In this document: positions 1 through 8,562 of the stretch, piece by piece | How the letters are laid out: every line of letters starts with the position of its first letter | Position numbering within the stretch: position 1 is the stretch's first letter | Assembly (NCBI GenBank): GCA_964588305.1 | Contig: CAZPOP010000016.1 | Span: 1-64,000, forward strand | Reading direction: 5' to 3' | Source: SM1-73 sp964588305 | Lineage (GTDB): Bacteria > Zixibacteria > MSB-5A5 > SM1-73 | DNA: 64,000 nt | The notes under the pieces: generated by a model | What the model was told of the DNA's origin: nothing | What the model saw: only the letters and a program-made list of their open reading frames with translations | Databases searched by the model: none | Program-made: the position numbers and the translations under genes

Positions 1-2450
1 ATACCGGATCCGGCATAGGGGAGAATGACCCGGAAGGTCGTCCCCTTATTGACTTCACTTTCCACTTCAATCTCTCCATTGTGCTTCTGAATTATTCCGT
101 AGGCCACGCTCAAGCCCAAACCGGTTCCTTTCTTTGCCTCTTTGGTGGTGAAGAATGGTTCGAATATTCGGTCAAGGTTCTCCTTGGGTATTCCTGCTCC
201 GGTATCGCTTATTTCGACAATCACCTTGTTGCCCTCTCTACGAGTTTTTATCCGTATTTCTCCGTGCGTGGCGATAGCTTGAGCTGCATTTACCAAAAGG
301 TTCATGAAGACCTGATTTAGCTGTTGGGGCAAACACTCTATCTGCGGAATGTCGCCATATTCTTTGATCACGTCCGCTTTGTATTTCAGTTCATTCCACA
401 CGATGTGTAAGGTGCTCTCGATACCCTTGTTGATGTCAGCCAATTCTAATTTCCCCTTGTCCACGTGGGAGAACTGCTTTAAGTCCTGAACGATGGTTTT
501 GACCCTTTGGGTTCCCTCCTGAGATTCTGATATCACCTTGTCGAAGTCTTCCAACATGAAATTCAGATTCATTTCTTCTTTGAATTCATCAGTTTCCTGG
601 AATAGTTTTTCCACTGATTTATTCTTTTTGATCATTTTCTCCATTTTTTCGTAGTTGTCCAGAAGCTTCTTGATGTCCTTAACATATTCGGCCAGAGTCC
701 CCAAATTGCTGTTCACAAAGCCAATGGGGTTATTCAATTCATGAGCCACGCCCGCTGCCAATTGCCCCAGGGAAGCAAGCTTTTCAGATTGCAGCAGCTG
801 ATTCTGCATCTGGTTGAGCTTTACATATGCTTCCTTCAGTCTCTTTTTCTCCGCCTCCAACTCATGAGTTCTTTTTTCCAGTTCCAGATTTTTCTCCAGG
901 AGCTCGCTTTTGGCCTTGCTTAGGCTTTTGTTTATGGCGGACTCGTTTTCATGCAATATGCGCAGGGTTTCGGCTTTTTCCTTTTCGATTCTTATCATCT
1001 CCTCCTGGTATCTTTTGCTCCGGGTGATGTCTCGTTGGGACCAGACCAAGGCGATGAAGTTTCCATCTTTGTCGACCATCTTGGAGACGGAGGTGAATAC
1101 GTTGAAGACCTTTCCATCTTTGCGGCGATTCAAAAGTTCTCCCTGCCACACTTCTCCGCACAGCGCAGCTTCGTATATCTCCTTTTGTATTCTCTCCCGG
1201 TATAGCTCAGCGTTGATTACCTCCAGTTCTTTCCCAACCAACTCCTCTGCGTGGTATTCGTACATCTTTTCTGTGGCAGGATTGACATATATGATCCTTC
1301 CGCTTTTGTCGGTGGCGATGATCGACTCGGAAGCATGGTCCACTATTCCCGCCAGAAAGGAGATCTTTTCCTGAACTTTTTTTCTCTGGGTTATATCCCT
1401 GACCACCTCCAAAGCATCAGTCCTTCCATCTGGATTTCGCAGCGGAACGAAGAACAGCTCGTAGTCTCTGCCGTCCTTCCCTTTCTGTCCCATGCTTTGG
1501 GTGGAGCCGTCTTCAATCGTATGTTTAATGGGGCATCCTTCACAGGGTTCTTGCAGATCCATGAATCCCTTGTAACATTTATTCCCGATCGAATCCCCGA
1601 ACCTGTCCAACAGGAATTTATTCTGATACTTGACCGTGTAGTCCGGCATTACGATGTTGACGCCTTCTCCGATGTTTGCCAAGATGGTGGCCAGTTTGTT
1701 TCTCTCCTCAATGATCTTTTCCTCGGCCCTCTTATATCCGCTGATATCCCTGAATATGCCCACAATCACTTCTGTTCCCGGCGATTTCAACAAGTTAGCG
1801 CTTATATGGACCGGCACGACCTTTCCATCCGAGGCAACAACTTCCCCCTCGAAACCGGTGGCTTTTCCTTTTCGAGCGCAATGGCGAAATTCCTCCTCGT
1901 AATATCGAGTTTTCGCGGGAGGATATAGATCGGACTGGCGCATCCTGACGATCTCTTGTTTGGAATGTCCAGTCAATCGTTGAGCTTGCCTATTGGCATC
2001 CAGGAATTGACCCGTTTCGACGTCCGTGACGAAAATAGCATCATTTGCAGTCTCGAAAAAACTTCTGAATCTCCGCTCTGATTCCTTCAAAGCCTGCTCA
2101 GCTTTTTCCCTGTCAGTTACATCTGTCAGAATCTCAATAATGGAAGCGGTTCCGTTGGGGTCTTGGAAAGGCGAAGCATGGGATTCGTACACTTTCCCAG
2201 AGGCTTCGAAATGATAGGTGAATTCTTTCTTGCCTTTCTTAAGAATCTCGTCTATGGGACATACCGGACAAGGTTCATTTCTGCCGAAAAACCTCTGGTA
2301 GCATTTCTCTCCCTTCCGGTCCCCCAAAGCTTCTCTGGCAGCCGTGTTCATGAACTGAATATTGTAGTTTTCGTCTTTGGTAAGCACAAGGCCACTTATA
2401 GAATCCAGAGCCGCCAAAGAACTGTCGATTTCGAGTTCCAATTTCTCCAT
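1..2450 (-). CDS. Four-PAS sensor histidine kinase, C-terminus cut by window edge
   Basis: Read on the minus strand, an open frame starts at ATG 2450 behind a strong AGGAGG eight bases upstream and stays open to base 1 (816 codons). No membrane segment is seen, so it is probably cytosolic. Order: PAS1 (about 10-115), PAS2 (about 130-245), PAS3 (about 250-365), PAS4 (about 370-490), a coiled coil, a HisKA domain with AGVAHELNNP (phospho-acceptor His570), and an ATPase domain with the N-box NLLVNAAQ, DTGAGIP and GTGLGLS. Only the last few residues seem to lie outside the window. PAS1 and PAS3 each carry a Cys-x-x-Cys-Pro motif (C61/C64 and C303/C306), which hints at metal or redox sensing. No partner response regulator is adjacent, so it is an orphan as far as can be seen. 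Confidence 0.93.
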   Translation of the reverse strand, partial: MEKLELEIDSSLAALDSISGLVLTKDENYNIQFMNTAAREALGDRKGEKCYQRFFGRNEPCPVCPIDEILKKGKKEFTYHFEASGKVYESHASPFQDPNGTASIIEILTDVTDREKAEQALKESERRFRSFFETANDAIFVTDVETGQFLDANRQAQRLTGHSKQEIVRMRQSDLYPPAKTRYYEEEFRHCARKGKATGFEGEVVASDGKVVPVHISANLLKSPGTEVIVGIFRDISGYKRAEEKIIEERNKLATILANIGEGVNIVMPDYTVKYQNKFLLDRFGDSIGNKCYKGFMDLQEPCEGCPIKHTIEDGSTQSMGQKGKDGRDYELFFVPLRNPDGRTDALEVVRDITQRKKVQEKISFLAGIVDHASESIIATDKSGRIIYVNPATEKMYEYHAEELVGKELEVINAELYRERIQKEIYEAALCGEVWQGELLNRRKDGKVFNVFTSVSKMVDKDGNFIALVWSQRDITRSKRYQEEMIRIEKEKAETLRILHENESAINKSLSKAKSELLEKNLELEKRTHELEAEKKRLKEAYVKLNQMQNQLLQSEKLASLGQLAAGVAHELNNPIGFVNSNLGTLAEYVKDIKKLLDNYEKMEKMIKKNKSVEKLFQETDEFKEEMNLNFMLEDFDKVISESQEGTQRVKTIVQDLKQFSHVDKGKLELADINKGIESTLHIVWNELKYKADVIKEYGDIPQIECLPQQLNQVFMNLLVNAAQAIATHGEIRIKTRREGNKVIVEISDTGAGIPKENLDRIFEPFFTTKEAKKGTGLGLSVAYGIIQKHNGEIEVESEVNKGTTFRVILPYAGSG

Positions 2451-3262
2451 TAGCCAACCCTCCTGGGACCGGAGATTAATAGACATGGGCTTGTCTGGGC
2501 GTTTTAGAACCTCATTTTCTTCGTCTGTATCTCCGACTGCACGCACATCCTTTTGAGAACAGAGATGACGTCAACTCCTCTCTTGCGGAAGCTGCAACAG
2601 TTCATTTCTTAGGCAGGCAAGCGGCCGAAACCTGATGGTTTTCTTGCGCCACGCCTTTCGCTTAATCAATGACCTCTCGCAAGACAGCTGTCAGAAAAAA
2701 ATCTCGATTCGCAAGAGATAGACTACCAAATGTTGGGGACGAAAAAGCTGAGGACGGAATTAGTTTTGATCGCAGACTTTTAAGGAACGTTGGGCCATTT
2801 TTCAAGCTACATAAAGAACCTCATGTTGGTGGTCGCCTTAGAGAGACGCGAAAGACTCTCCTGTCGACTCCAAATGAGTCGCCCGGTTACGGCGGCCGTC
2901 AATTATGAGGCTGATCTTGGTTTGGCCGTTTATAGTAATATCGACAAGGCAAAGGACAACATTATCTTCTGGAAGCAAAAAACCCATAATCGAGCCAAAG
3001 CCAGCTTTCGTCCCCTAACAAACTGCGTGGCAAATTCACTTGACAAACTGAAGTGTTTTTTGTATATAGTGAAAGCTTTTTGAGGAAGGTGCTTAAGCTC
3101 AGGCAGGAATCATTAAGCGTTCCGATGAAACATGTTTGATCTTGAAACTGTACATTTTGCTAAAGAGCCGTCGGTGGCTTCATTGGGGATGCATAACAAA
3201 GATTAAAGGCGTGTAGACACTAGTCAATGCGCCTTGATTTTGCCAAAAAAGAGAGGACAAAA
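2451..3262. other. Intergenic region between divergent genes
   Basis: The 812 bases separate the minus-strand kinase from the plus-strand HMG-CoA synthase operon. Small open frames exist (for example 2669-2908 and 2790-3083), but none has a ribosome site or a recognisable product. The only clear signal is a sigma-70-type promoter at 3040-3068. Confidence 0.6.
3040..3068 (+). promoter_or_regulatory. Sigma-70-type promoter of the HMG-CoA synthase operon
   Basis: A perfect -35 (TTGACA, 3040-3045) and a near-consensus -10 (TATATA, 3063-3068) are separated by 17 bases. Transcription would start near 3075 and leave an untranslated leader of about 190 bases before the start at 3263. Confidence 0.75.
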
Positions 3263-4309
3263 ATGGTAGGCATAGTCGGTTACGGAGCGTATATTCCCAG
3301 AAATCGCATCAAATTGGAGGAGATCGCCAAAGTGTGGGGTGCGGACGCTCCCAGTTACAAACGAGGTCTCCTATTACATGAAAAATCTGTCCCCAGCCCG
3401 GATCAGGATACCATAACCATGTCGGTGGAGGCGACCAAAAGCGCACTGAAAAGGGCAGACATCGATCCTCAGGAGATTGGAGCGGTATACGTCGGTTCGG
3501 AATCGCATCCTTACGCGGTGAAGCCGAGCGGGACGGTTCTGGGGGAAGCGATTGGCGCTACTCCGGAAGTGCACTGCGCGGATTATGAATTCGCCTGTAA
3601 GGCCGGAAGCGAGGCCATGTTCGTGTGCATCGGTTTGGCGGAATCGGGATATGTCAAATATGGATTAGCAGTCGGCGCGGACACCTCTCAGGGAGCACCG
3701 GGAGATGCTCTGGAGTATTCCGCCGCGGCAGGGGCGGCCGCCTTTATCTTCGGAAAGGAAAATCTGATAGCCAAGGTGCACCATACCTATTCGTATATGA
3801 CCGACACACCAGATTTCTGGAGAAGGGAGCACCAGTTCTATCCACGTCACGCCGGCCGATTCACCGGTGAGCCGGCTTATTTCAAACATATCATGGGCGC
3901 GGCAAAAGGGATAATGCAAAAGGCCAAGATGAAGCCTGAGGACTTTGATTATGTAATATTCCATCAACCCAACGGTAAATTTCCCCAGCGGGTGGGGAAG
4001 ATGCTTGGATTCAAAAAGGAGCAAATAGAACCGGGATGGCTTTCTCCCACCTTAGGCAATACCTACTCCGGTTCCTCTCCCATGGGTTTGACTTCCACGT
4101 TGGATATTTCCAAGCCTGGCGACAAGATTCTGATGGTCTCTTACGGCTCGGGTGCGGGAAGCGACGGTTTCATCTTCGAAGTTACCGAGAGGATCGATGA
4201 AGTCAGAGACAAAGCACCCAGGACACGCTGGATGCTGGACAATAACAAGGTTTACATAGACTATGGCACTTACGCCAAGTATCGGGGCAAGATTCGAATG
4301 GGAACCTAA
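3263..4309 (+). CDS. Hydroxymethylglutaryl-CoA synthase, archaeal type
   Basis: This enzyme joins acetyl-CoA and acetoacetyl-CoA to make HMG-CoA. The start is set at ATG 3263 because GAGAGG lies six bases upstream; the frame stays open to 3227 but has no ribosome site there. The 348-residue length fits the archaeal family. Visible active-site residues are Glu80 (VGSES), Cys112 in the signature ADYEFACKAG and His234 in VIFHQPNGKF. A thiolase and a DUF35 zinc-ribbon protein follow in the same operon. In archaea these three form one complex that channels acetoacetyl-CoA. The carboxylase and hydratase further down suggest the enzyme may also run in reverse on HMG-CoA; that is inference. A plain KAS III role is unlikely given the signature. 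Confidence 0.9.
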   Translation: MVGIVGYGAYIPRNRIKLEEIAKVWGADAPSYKRGLLLHEKSVPSPDQDTITMSVEATKSALKRADIDPQEIGAVYVGSESHPYAVKPSGTVLGEAIGATPEVHCADYEFACKAGSEAMFVCIGLAESGYVKYGLAVGADTSQGAPGDALEYSAAAGAAAFIFGKENLIAKVHHTYSYMTDTPDFWRREHQFYPRHAGRFTGEPAYFKHIMGAAKGIMQKAKMKPEDFDYVIFHQPNGKFPQRVGKMLGFKKEQIEPGWLSPTLGNTYSGSSPMGLTSTLDISKPGDKILMVSYGSGAGSDGFIFEVTERIDEVRDKAPRTRWMLDNNKVYIDYGTYAKYRGKIRMGT

Positions 4310-4395
4310 CTGATCGAAGCTCGTTTGGCGTTGGCGAGGCTCGTTTCGATGTTGGATGTTCGAAACTCGAAGCTGGATGCAAACGGAAATATTGG

Positions 4396-4791
4396 ATGGA
4401 GACGAGAAACCCAATAAGAAGCTTTACTGATTTGGAGGTATATCAGAATAGCTATAGAGCTTCACTCGAAGTCATCTCCAAGGTTGTGCCTAAACTTCCG
4501 AAGGAGGAACAATACGACTTAGCAAATCAATTGCGCAGATCTGCAAAAGCTATTCCTCGACTAATAGCTGAGGGTTATTCGAAAAAACATCAGAGTAAAG
4601 GTTTCCAGAAATATCTGGATGATGCCATGGCTGAGTCAAACGAGATGATTGTGTCCTTAAGTCATGCGCGGGATCTGTATTCAACATATGTTGATCCAAA
4701 CTTATGTGGCACGTTAATAGAGAAATATGACAAATCCAGTAGACAGTTATATAACTTAGCAAAAAAATGGAGGGATTTCAAAAGCAGGTGA
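4396..4791 (+). CDS. Four-helix-bundle protein of the S23/IVP family
   Basis: The 131-residue product matches the small helical family first seen in 23S rRNA intervening sequences: SFTDLEVYQNSYRASLEV at the start, QLRRSAKAIPRLIAEGY in the second helix, and a Lys/Arg-rich end. The family is structurally related to Avd, the accessory protein of diversity-generating retroelements, but no reverse transcriptase is seen here. It sits between the HMG-CoA synthase and thiolase genes and looks AT-richer than both. Its flanks (4310-4395 and 4792-4880) hold degenerate GCTCGTTTCGA/TCGAAGCTCG-like words absent from nearby DNA, as if it arrived as a unit. The cellular role of such free-standing copies is unknown. 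Confidence 0.85.
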   Translation: METRNPIRSFTDLEVYQNSYRASLEVISKVVPKLPKEEQYDLANQLRRSAKAIPRLIAEGYSKKHQSKGFQKYLDDAMAESNEMIVSLSHARDLYSTYVDPNLCGTLIEKYDKSSRQLYNLAKKWRDFKSR

Positions 4792-4904
4792 TTTTTCTCG
4801 AGCTTCGAGCCTCGTAAGCCTGGCCTCGATACGAGCATCGACACCACTAAACGAGCACGTTCAAACTTCATTTAGAAATTCACAAGGAAACAAGGAGAGA
4901 TAAC

Positions 4905-6062
4905 ATGCGAGATGTTGCCATCATAGGTGTGGGTATGAACAAGTGGGGGGAACTATGGCAAAAGTCCTTAAGGGACATCTTTGTGGAGAGTGCCCTTTTG
5001 GCGATAGAAGACGCCGGCGTTGACCACATCGATTCCATGTATGTGGGGTGCATGTCTTCCGGGCTTTTCGTGGGACAGGAACACCTTTCGTCCCTTTTAG
5101 CGGATTACTTGGGCGTCAACCCCATTCCCTGCACCCGGGTCGAGTCAGCTTGCTGTTCTGGAGGCTTGGCGGTTAGGATGGGTTTCATGGACGTGGCATC
5201 AGGGATGTCTGACATCGTTTTGGTCGGCGGTGTGGAGAAGATGACCGACGTGGGCGGCGACGGCGCCACCTATGCTCTGTCCACAGCAGCAGATCAGGAA
5301 TATGAAGTTTATAATGGCGTTACTTTTCCCGGACTCTATGCTCTTATGGCAAGAAGCCACATGCATCAATATGGCACCACCAGGGAACAATTGGCCCAGG
5401 TGGCTGTGAAGAATCACGAAAACGGATCCAAAAATCCACTGGCTCAGTTTCCTCAGAAAGTCACGGTTGAACAGGTGATGAAATCCATCTTGGTGGCAGA
5501 TCCTTTGAGAATCCTGGATTGCTCGCCTATCACGGACGGAGCGGCCTGTGCGATTCTCTGCCCCGCAGAGATGACAAAGAAGCTCTCCAAGAAGCCTGCA
5601 GTGAAGATAATCGCCTCGGGTCATGCTACCGACACCATTGCTCTTCATTCACGCAAGGATCTTACCACCCTGGATGCAACTGTGAAAGCGGCTGAGACAG
5701 CATACAAAATGGCTAACCTCAAGCCTGAAGATATTGATTTAGCGGAGGTGCATGACTGCTTTACCATTGCTGAGATAATTGTCATTGAGGATTTAGGATT
5801 TGTTGAAAAGGGGGAGGGGGGCAAGGCCACCGAAAGCGGACTTACCGCTTTAGACGGCAGAATACCGATTAACGCCAGCGGCGGGCTCAAATCTAAGGGG
5901 CATCCGGTGGGTGCCACCGGCGTTGGGCAGGTGGTGGAGATAGTTCATCAGCTCAGAGGGGAAGCCGGACAGAGGCAGGTAAAGGATCCGAAAATAGGGC
6001 TTGCCCAGAACATGGGAGGAAGCGGCGGAAGTACCGTGGTGCATATAATGCAGGCATTCTAG
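4905..6062 (+). CDS. Thiolase, archaeal acetoacetyl-CoA thiolase type
   Basis: The enzyme interconverts two acetyl-CoA and acetoacetyl-CoA. It starts at ATG 4905 with GGAGAG seven bases upstream. The 385 residues show the nucleophile region RVESACCSGGLAV (Cys83), the EVHDCFTIAE segment, and GLKSKGHPVGATG near the C-terminus. The short N-terminal half and the lack of the usual C-terminal CxG motif place it with archaeal/SCPx-like thiolases rather than the FadA/PhaA group. It lies between HMG-CoA synthase and the DUF35 protein, the gene set of the archaeal thiolase/HMGCS complex, so substrate channelling is likely. The direction of flux cannot be read from sequence. Confidence 0.9.
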   Translation: MRDVAIIGVGMNKWGELWQKSLRDIFVESALLAIEDAGVDHIDSMYVGCMSSGLFVGQEHLSSLLADYLGVNPIPCTRVESACCSGGLAVRMGFMDVASGMSDIVLVGGVEKMTDVGGDGATYALSTAADQEYEVYNGVTFPGLYALMARSHMHQYGTTREQLAQVAVKNHENGSKNPLAQFPQKVTVEQVMKSILVADPLRILDCSPITDGAACAILCPAEMTKKLSKKPAVKIIASGHATDTIALHSRKDLTTLDATVKAAETAYKMANLKPEDIDLAEVHDCFTIAEIIVIEDLGFVEKGEGGKATESGLTALDGRIPINASGGLKSKGHPVGATGVGQVVEIVHQLRGEAGQRQVKDPKIGLAQNMGGSGGSTVVHIMQAF

Positions 6063-6120
6063 TTATAGGAAATAGGTTATTAATCAAGGACGAGTCAAAA
6101 ATCATAGAATATTCGTTGTG

Positions 6121-6240
6121 TCATTCTGAACGAAGTGAAGAATCTAATCCTGTGGATCGCAATTCGGACAAATAGAGTATGATACAGATGCATATGTATT
6201 CACGTGAGTTTGAGATTCTTCGGCTAACGCCTCAGAATGA
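6121..6240. repeat. MITE-like 120-bp inverted repeat
   Basis: The ends are inverted copies: TCATTCTGAACG with GAAGAATCT on the left, and AGATTCTTCGG with CAGAATGA on the right. The interior is AT-rich and non-coding. It sits between the thiolase and DUF35 genes and could form a long hairpin in the operon mRNA. The TCATTCTGA...GAAGAATCT pattern resembles dispersed repeats in many uncultured-bacterium genomes. Confidence 0.7.
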
Positions 6241-6283
6241 GAATTTGGGATAGATCATAGCCTATAAGACGGAGGTAATCTAA

Positions 6284-6673
6284 ATGTTTCCAGCCAGATA
6301 CTGGAGAGAGGAACCCCAAAGATACAGATTAGAAGCCAATAAATGTAAAAAGTGTGGAAAAACATACTTCCCTCCCAGGCTCATATGTGCAGATTGCAAG
6401 TCCCGGGATTTTGAGAAGGTTATACTAAAGGATGAAGGGAAGCTCCTAACTTACACAGTGATAAGGGTTGCGGCGAGCCAGTTCGTTGACCAATCTCCTT
6501 ACGCTATGGGCATCGTGGAGCTTGATGGAGGGACAAGAGTTCTGACTCAGATTGCTGACTGTGATCTGGACAAACTTCAGATCGGAATGAGGCTGAAAAT
6601 AGAATTCAGAAAGATTCAGCAGGATGGCGAAGCCGGAATCCTGTGCTACGGGTATAAATGCGTGCCAGCATAA
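6284..6673 (+). CDS. DUF35 zinc-ribbon/OB-fold scaffold protein
   Basis: The 129-residue product starts at ATG 6284 behind GGAGG. It has a rubredoxin-like zinc ribbon with Cys21, Cys24, Cys35 and Cys38 (CKKCGK and CADC), followed by a beta-rich OB-fold half containing LLTYTVIRV and YAMGIVELDGG. In archaea this family bridges acetoacetyl-CoA thiolase and HMG-CoA synthase and supplies a shared CoA-binding site. Its position right after those two genes supports the same job here. It has no catalytic residues of its own. Confidence 0.9.
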   Translation: MFPARYWREEPQRYRLEANKCKKCGKTYFPPRLICADCKSRDFEKVILKDEGKLLTYTVIRVAASQFVDQSPYAMGIVELDGGTRVLTQIADCDLDKLQIGMRLKIEFRKIQQDGEAGILCYGYKCVPA

Positions 6674-6794
6674 GATAGAAGTAGCCGGACCCTTCAGGGT
6701 GCGTTTTCATTTCCATGCTGTCATGTGCAATGAGCTACAGCTGACAGCTTTTATGTGTGTCAAAGGCAACTTCTGACACCACAGTGAAAATCAA

Positions 6795-8453
6795 ATGATG
6801 GATTTCTTTGGTTATCAGATGAGTTCTGGTTTATTTTGGACAATTGTTTTTGGGATTATTGCCATTTTTCTTGGTGTTACTGGGATATGGGCCACTATAC
6901 TTTCTTGGATATTCCCTCGCCGGACAAAATTAGATAAACCCACAGAACAGAAAATAAAGACTATTGAAAAAATGGTAAAGGCAATTGCAAAACAATCTGG
7001 TATCCAGATTGATCTAGATGGGTTGCCTTATTCAGCTCCTGCCGTATTTGATCCATTTGCTAAGGGTGTCAAACTGATGAGAGAATACAAATGGGAAGAG
7101 GCAATTGCTGAATTCAAACAATCAATGAAAGAAGCCAAAGGCAGTCAGGCAGTGGCACTTTACAATCTGGTTGGGGTCTGCTACTATAAACTGGGCAAAC
7201 TTGATTTAAGTATGGAAAACTATCGTAAATCTCTGACCCTCGCCAGAGAATTTGACGACAAACAAGGGGAAGCATCTGCTCTTGGCAACCTCGGTTTAAT
7301 GTTCAAGACCACAGGAGAGTTGGACGAAGCTGTAGAATATCACGAAGATGCTTTGAAGATTGATAGAGAAACTGGCAATAACGCAGGTGAAGCTTCAGAC
7401 CTTAACAACCTGGGTTTAGTCTATAAGGCCAGAGGAGATTTGGACAAAGCCTTAAAATACCATGAAGATGCTTTGAAGATTGATAGAGAAATTAGCAATA
7501 AAGAAGGGGAAGCAAGGAATCTTAATAACCTTGGTGTAGTGTATCAGACCAGAGGAGATTTGGACCAAGCCATAGAATACTATGAAGATGCTTTCAGGAT
7601 TGATACAGAAATCGGCAACAAACAAGGGGAAGCAGGGAATCTTAACAACCTTGGTGCAATCTATCAAACCAGGGGGGATTTGGACAAAGCGTTAAGCCAC
7701 TATGAAGATGCTTTGGAGATTAGTAGAGGAATTGGCAACAAGGAAGGGGAAGCAGCGGGTCTTGGCAACCTGGGTGTAATCTATCAGATGAGAAAAGATT
7801 TCAACAAAGCCTTACAATATAATGAAGATGCTTTGAAGATTGATAGAGAAATTGGCGACAAACAAGGGGAAGCAGAGGATCTTAACAACCTCGGTTTAAT
7901 CTATAAGGCCAGGGGAGATTTGGACAAAGCCTTAAGATACTATGAAGATGCTTTGAAGATTGATAGAGAAATCGGCAACAAAGAAGGGGAAGCTTCCGTC
8001 CTCAATAACCTGGGTGTAATCTATCAGATCAGAAAAGATTTGGAGAAAGCCTTACAATACCATGAGGATGCTCTGAAGATTGACAGAGAAATTGGCTGCA
8101 AAGAAGGGGAAGCAAGGGATGTTAATAACCTTGGTGTAATCTATTCAACCACAGAGGATTTGGACAAAGCCTTAAAATACTATGAAGACGCTTTGAGGCT
8201 CAACGAGGAATTGGGTAGAAAAGAAAGTATGGCTTACCAGCTTAACAACCTCGGTGTAATTTTTTGGGCAAAGGGTGAAAAGGAAAAAGCTTTGAGAAGT
8301 TTTGAAGATGCCTTAAGAATCTTCTCTCAAACCGGTATGCAACGAGAAATCGAACAAACTAAAGAAAATATTAGAAGATTAAAAGGTGAATCAATTCGAG
8401 GTTCAAAAAGGAGCCACGCCCGACACAAAGGTCGGGCGCTACCGATGGTGTAG
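6795..8453 (+). CDS. Membrane-anchored TPR-repeat protein
   Basis: The 552-residue product has one N-terminal membrane helix (about residues 9-37, rich in I, F, W and L), a short linker, then a long run of kinesin-light-chain-like TPRs with a 40-residue period and the core NNLGVIYQ...LDKALQYHEDALKIDREIG. The repeats point into the cytoplasm if the helix is an N-out anchor; topology was not computed. The gene lies between the DUF35 gene and the carboxylase gene without any known enzymatic link. The last 20 residues (Ser-Arg-Gly...Ala-Leu-Pro-Met-Val) are encoded by a dispersed palindromic repeat, so the original stop was probably further upstream. Likely a protein-protein scaffold; partner unknown. 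Confidence 0.85.
   Translation: MMDFFGYQMSSGLFWTIVFGIIAIFLGVTGIWATILSWIFPRRTKLDKPTEQKIKTIEKMVKAIAKQSGIQIDLDGLPYSAPAVFDPFAKGVKLMREYKWEEAIAEFKQSMKEAKGSQAVALYNLVGVCYYKLGKLDLSMENYRKSLTLAREFDDKQGEASALGNLGLMFKTTGELDEAVEYHEDALKIDRETGNNAGEASDLNNLGLVYKARGDLDKALKYHEDALKIDREISNKEGEARNLNNLGVVYQTRGDLDQAIEYYEDAFRIDTEIGNKQGEAGNLNNLGAIYQTRGDLDKALSHYEDALEISRGIGNKEGEAAGLGNLGVIYQMRKDFNKALQYNEDALKIDREIGDKQGEAEDLNNLGLIYKARGDLDKALRYYEDALKIDREIGNKEGEASVLNNLGVIYQIRKDLEKALQYHEDALKIDREIGCKEGEARDVNNLGVIYSTTEDLDKALKYYEDALRLNEELGRKESMAYQLNNLGVIFWAKGEKEKALRSFEDALRIFSQTGMQREIEQTKENIRRLKGESIRGSKRSHARHKGRALPMV
7261..8340 (+). repeat. Nine tandem 120-bp units inside the TPR gene
   Basis: Units begin at 7261 and then every 120 bases up to 8221 with no insertions or deletions. 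The nucleotide identity is high (the words AAGATGCTTTGAAGATTGAT and GGGGAAGC recur in register), so the array grew by recent unit duplication. The last unit is the most diverged. Confidence 0.85.
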
Positions 8454-8519
8454 CGTCCGATGTTCCTGTCGGACATTCAAAACTAATGGTGTAGCGTCCG
8501 ACGATCCTGTCGGACGTTT
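8416..8519. repeat. Dispersed GTAGCG(T/C)CCGA palindrome cluster
   Basis: Three adjoining inverted pairs are seen: CGCCCGAC with GTCGGGCG, and twice GTAGCGTCCGA followed by TCGGAC. The start of the block overlaps the last codons of the TPR gene. Related copies with the words GTAGCGCCCGAG and TCGGACGCTT lie at 55867-55972 and 56036-56111. Confidence 0.65.
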
Positions 8520-8562
8520 AAAAAGATAGGCAGAGATCAAAAAAGAGTCCCGAAGGTAAAAA

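Noticed and set aside
1251..1928. Plus-strand open frame of 225 codons
   Set aside because: It is antisense to the PAS kinase, has no ribosome site and no domain; a shadow frame.
2669..3083. Two small plus-strand frames before the HMG-CoA synthase gene
   Set aside because: No ribosome sites, overlapping each other and the promoter; no recognisable protein features.
7261..8340. Tandem array as a non-coding satellite
   Set aside because: Units are 120 bases, stay in frame and encode good TPR motifs; it is coding.
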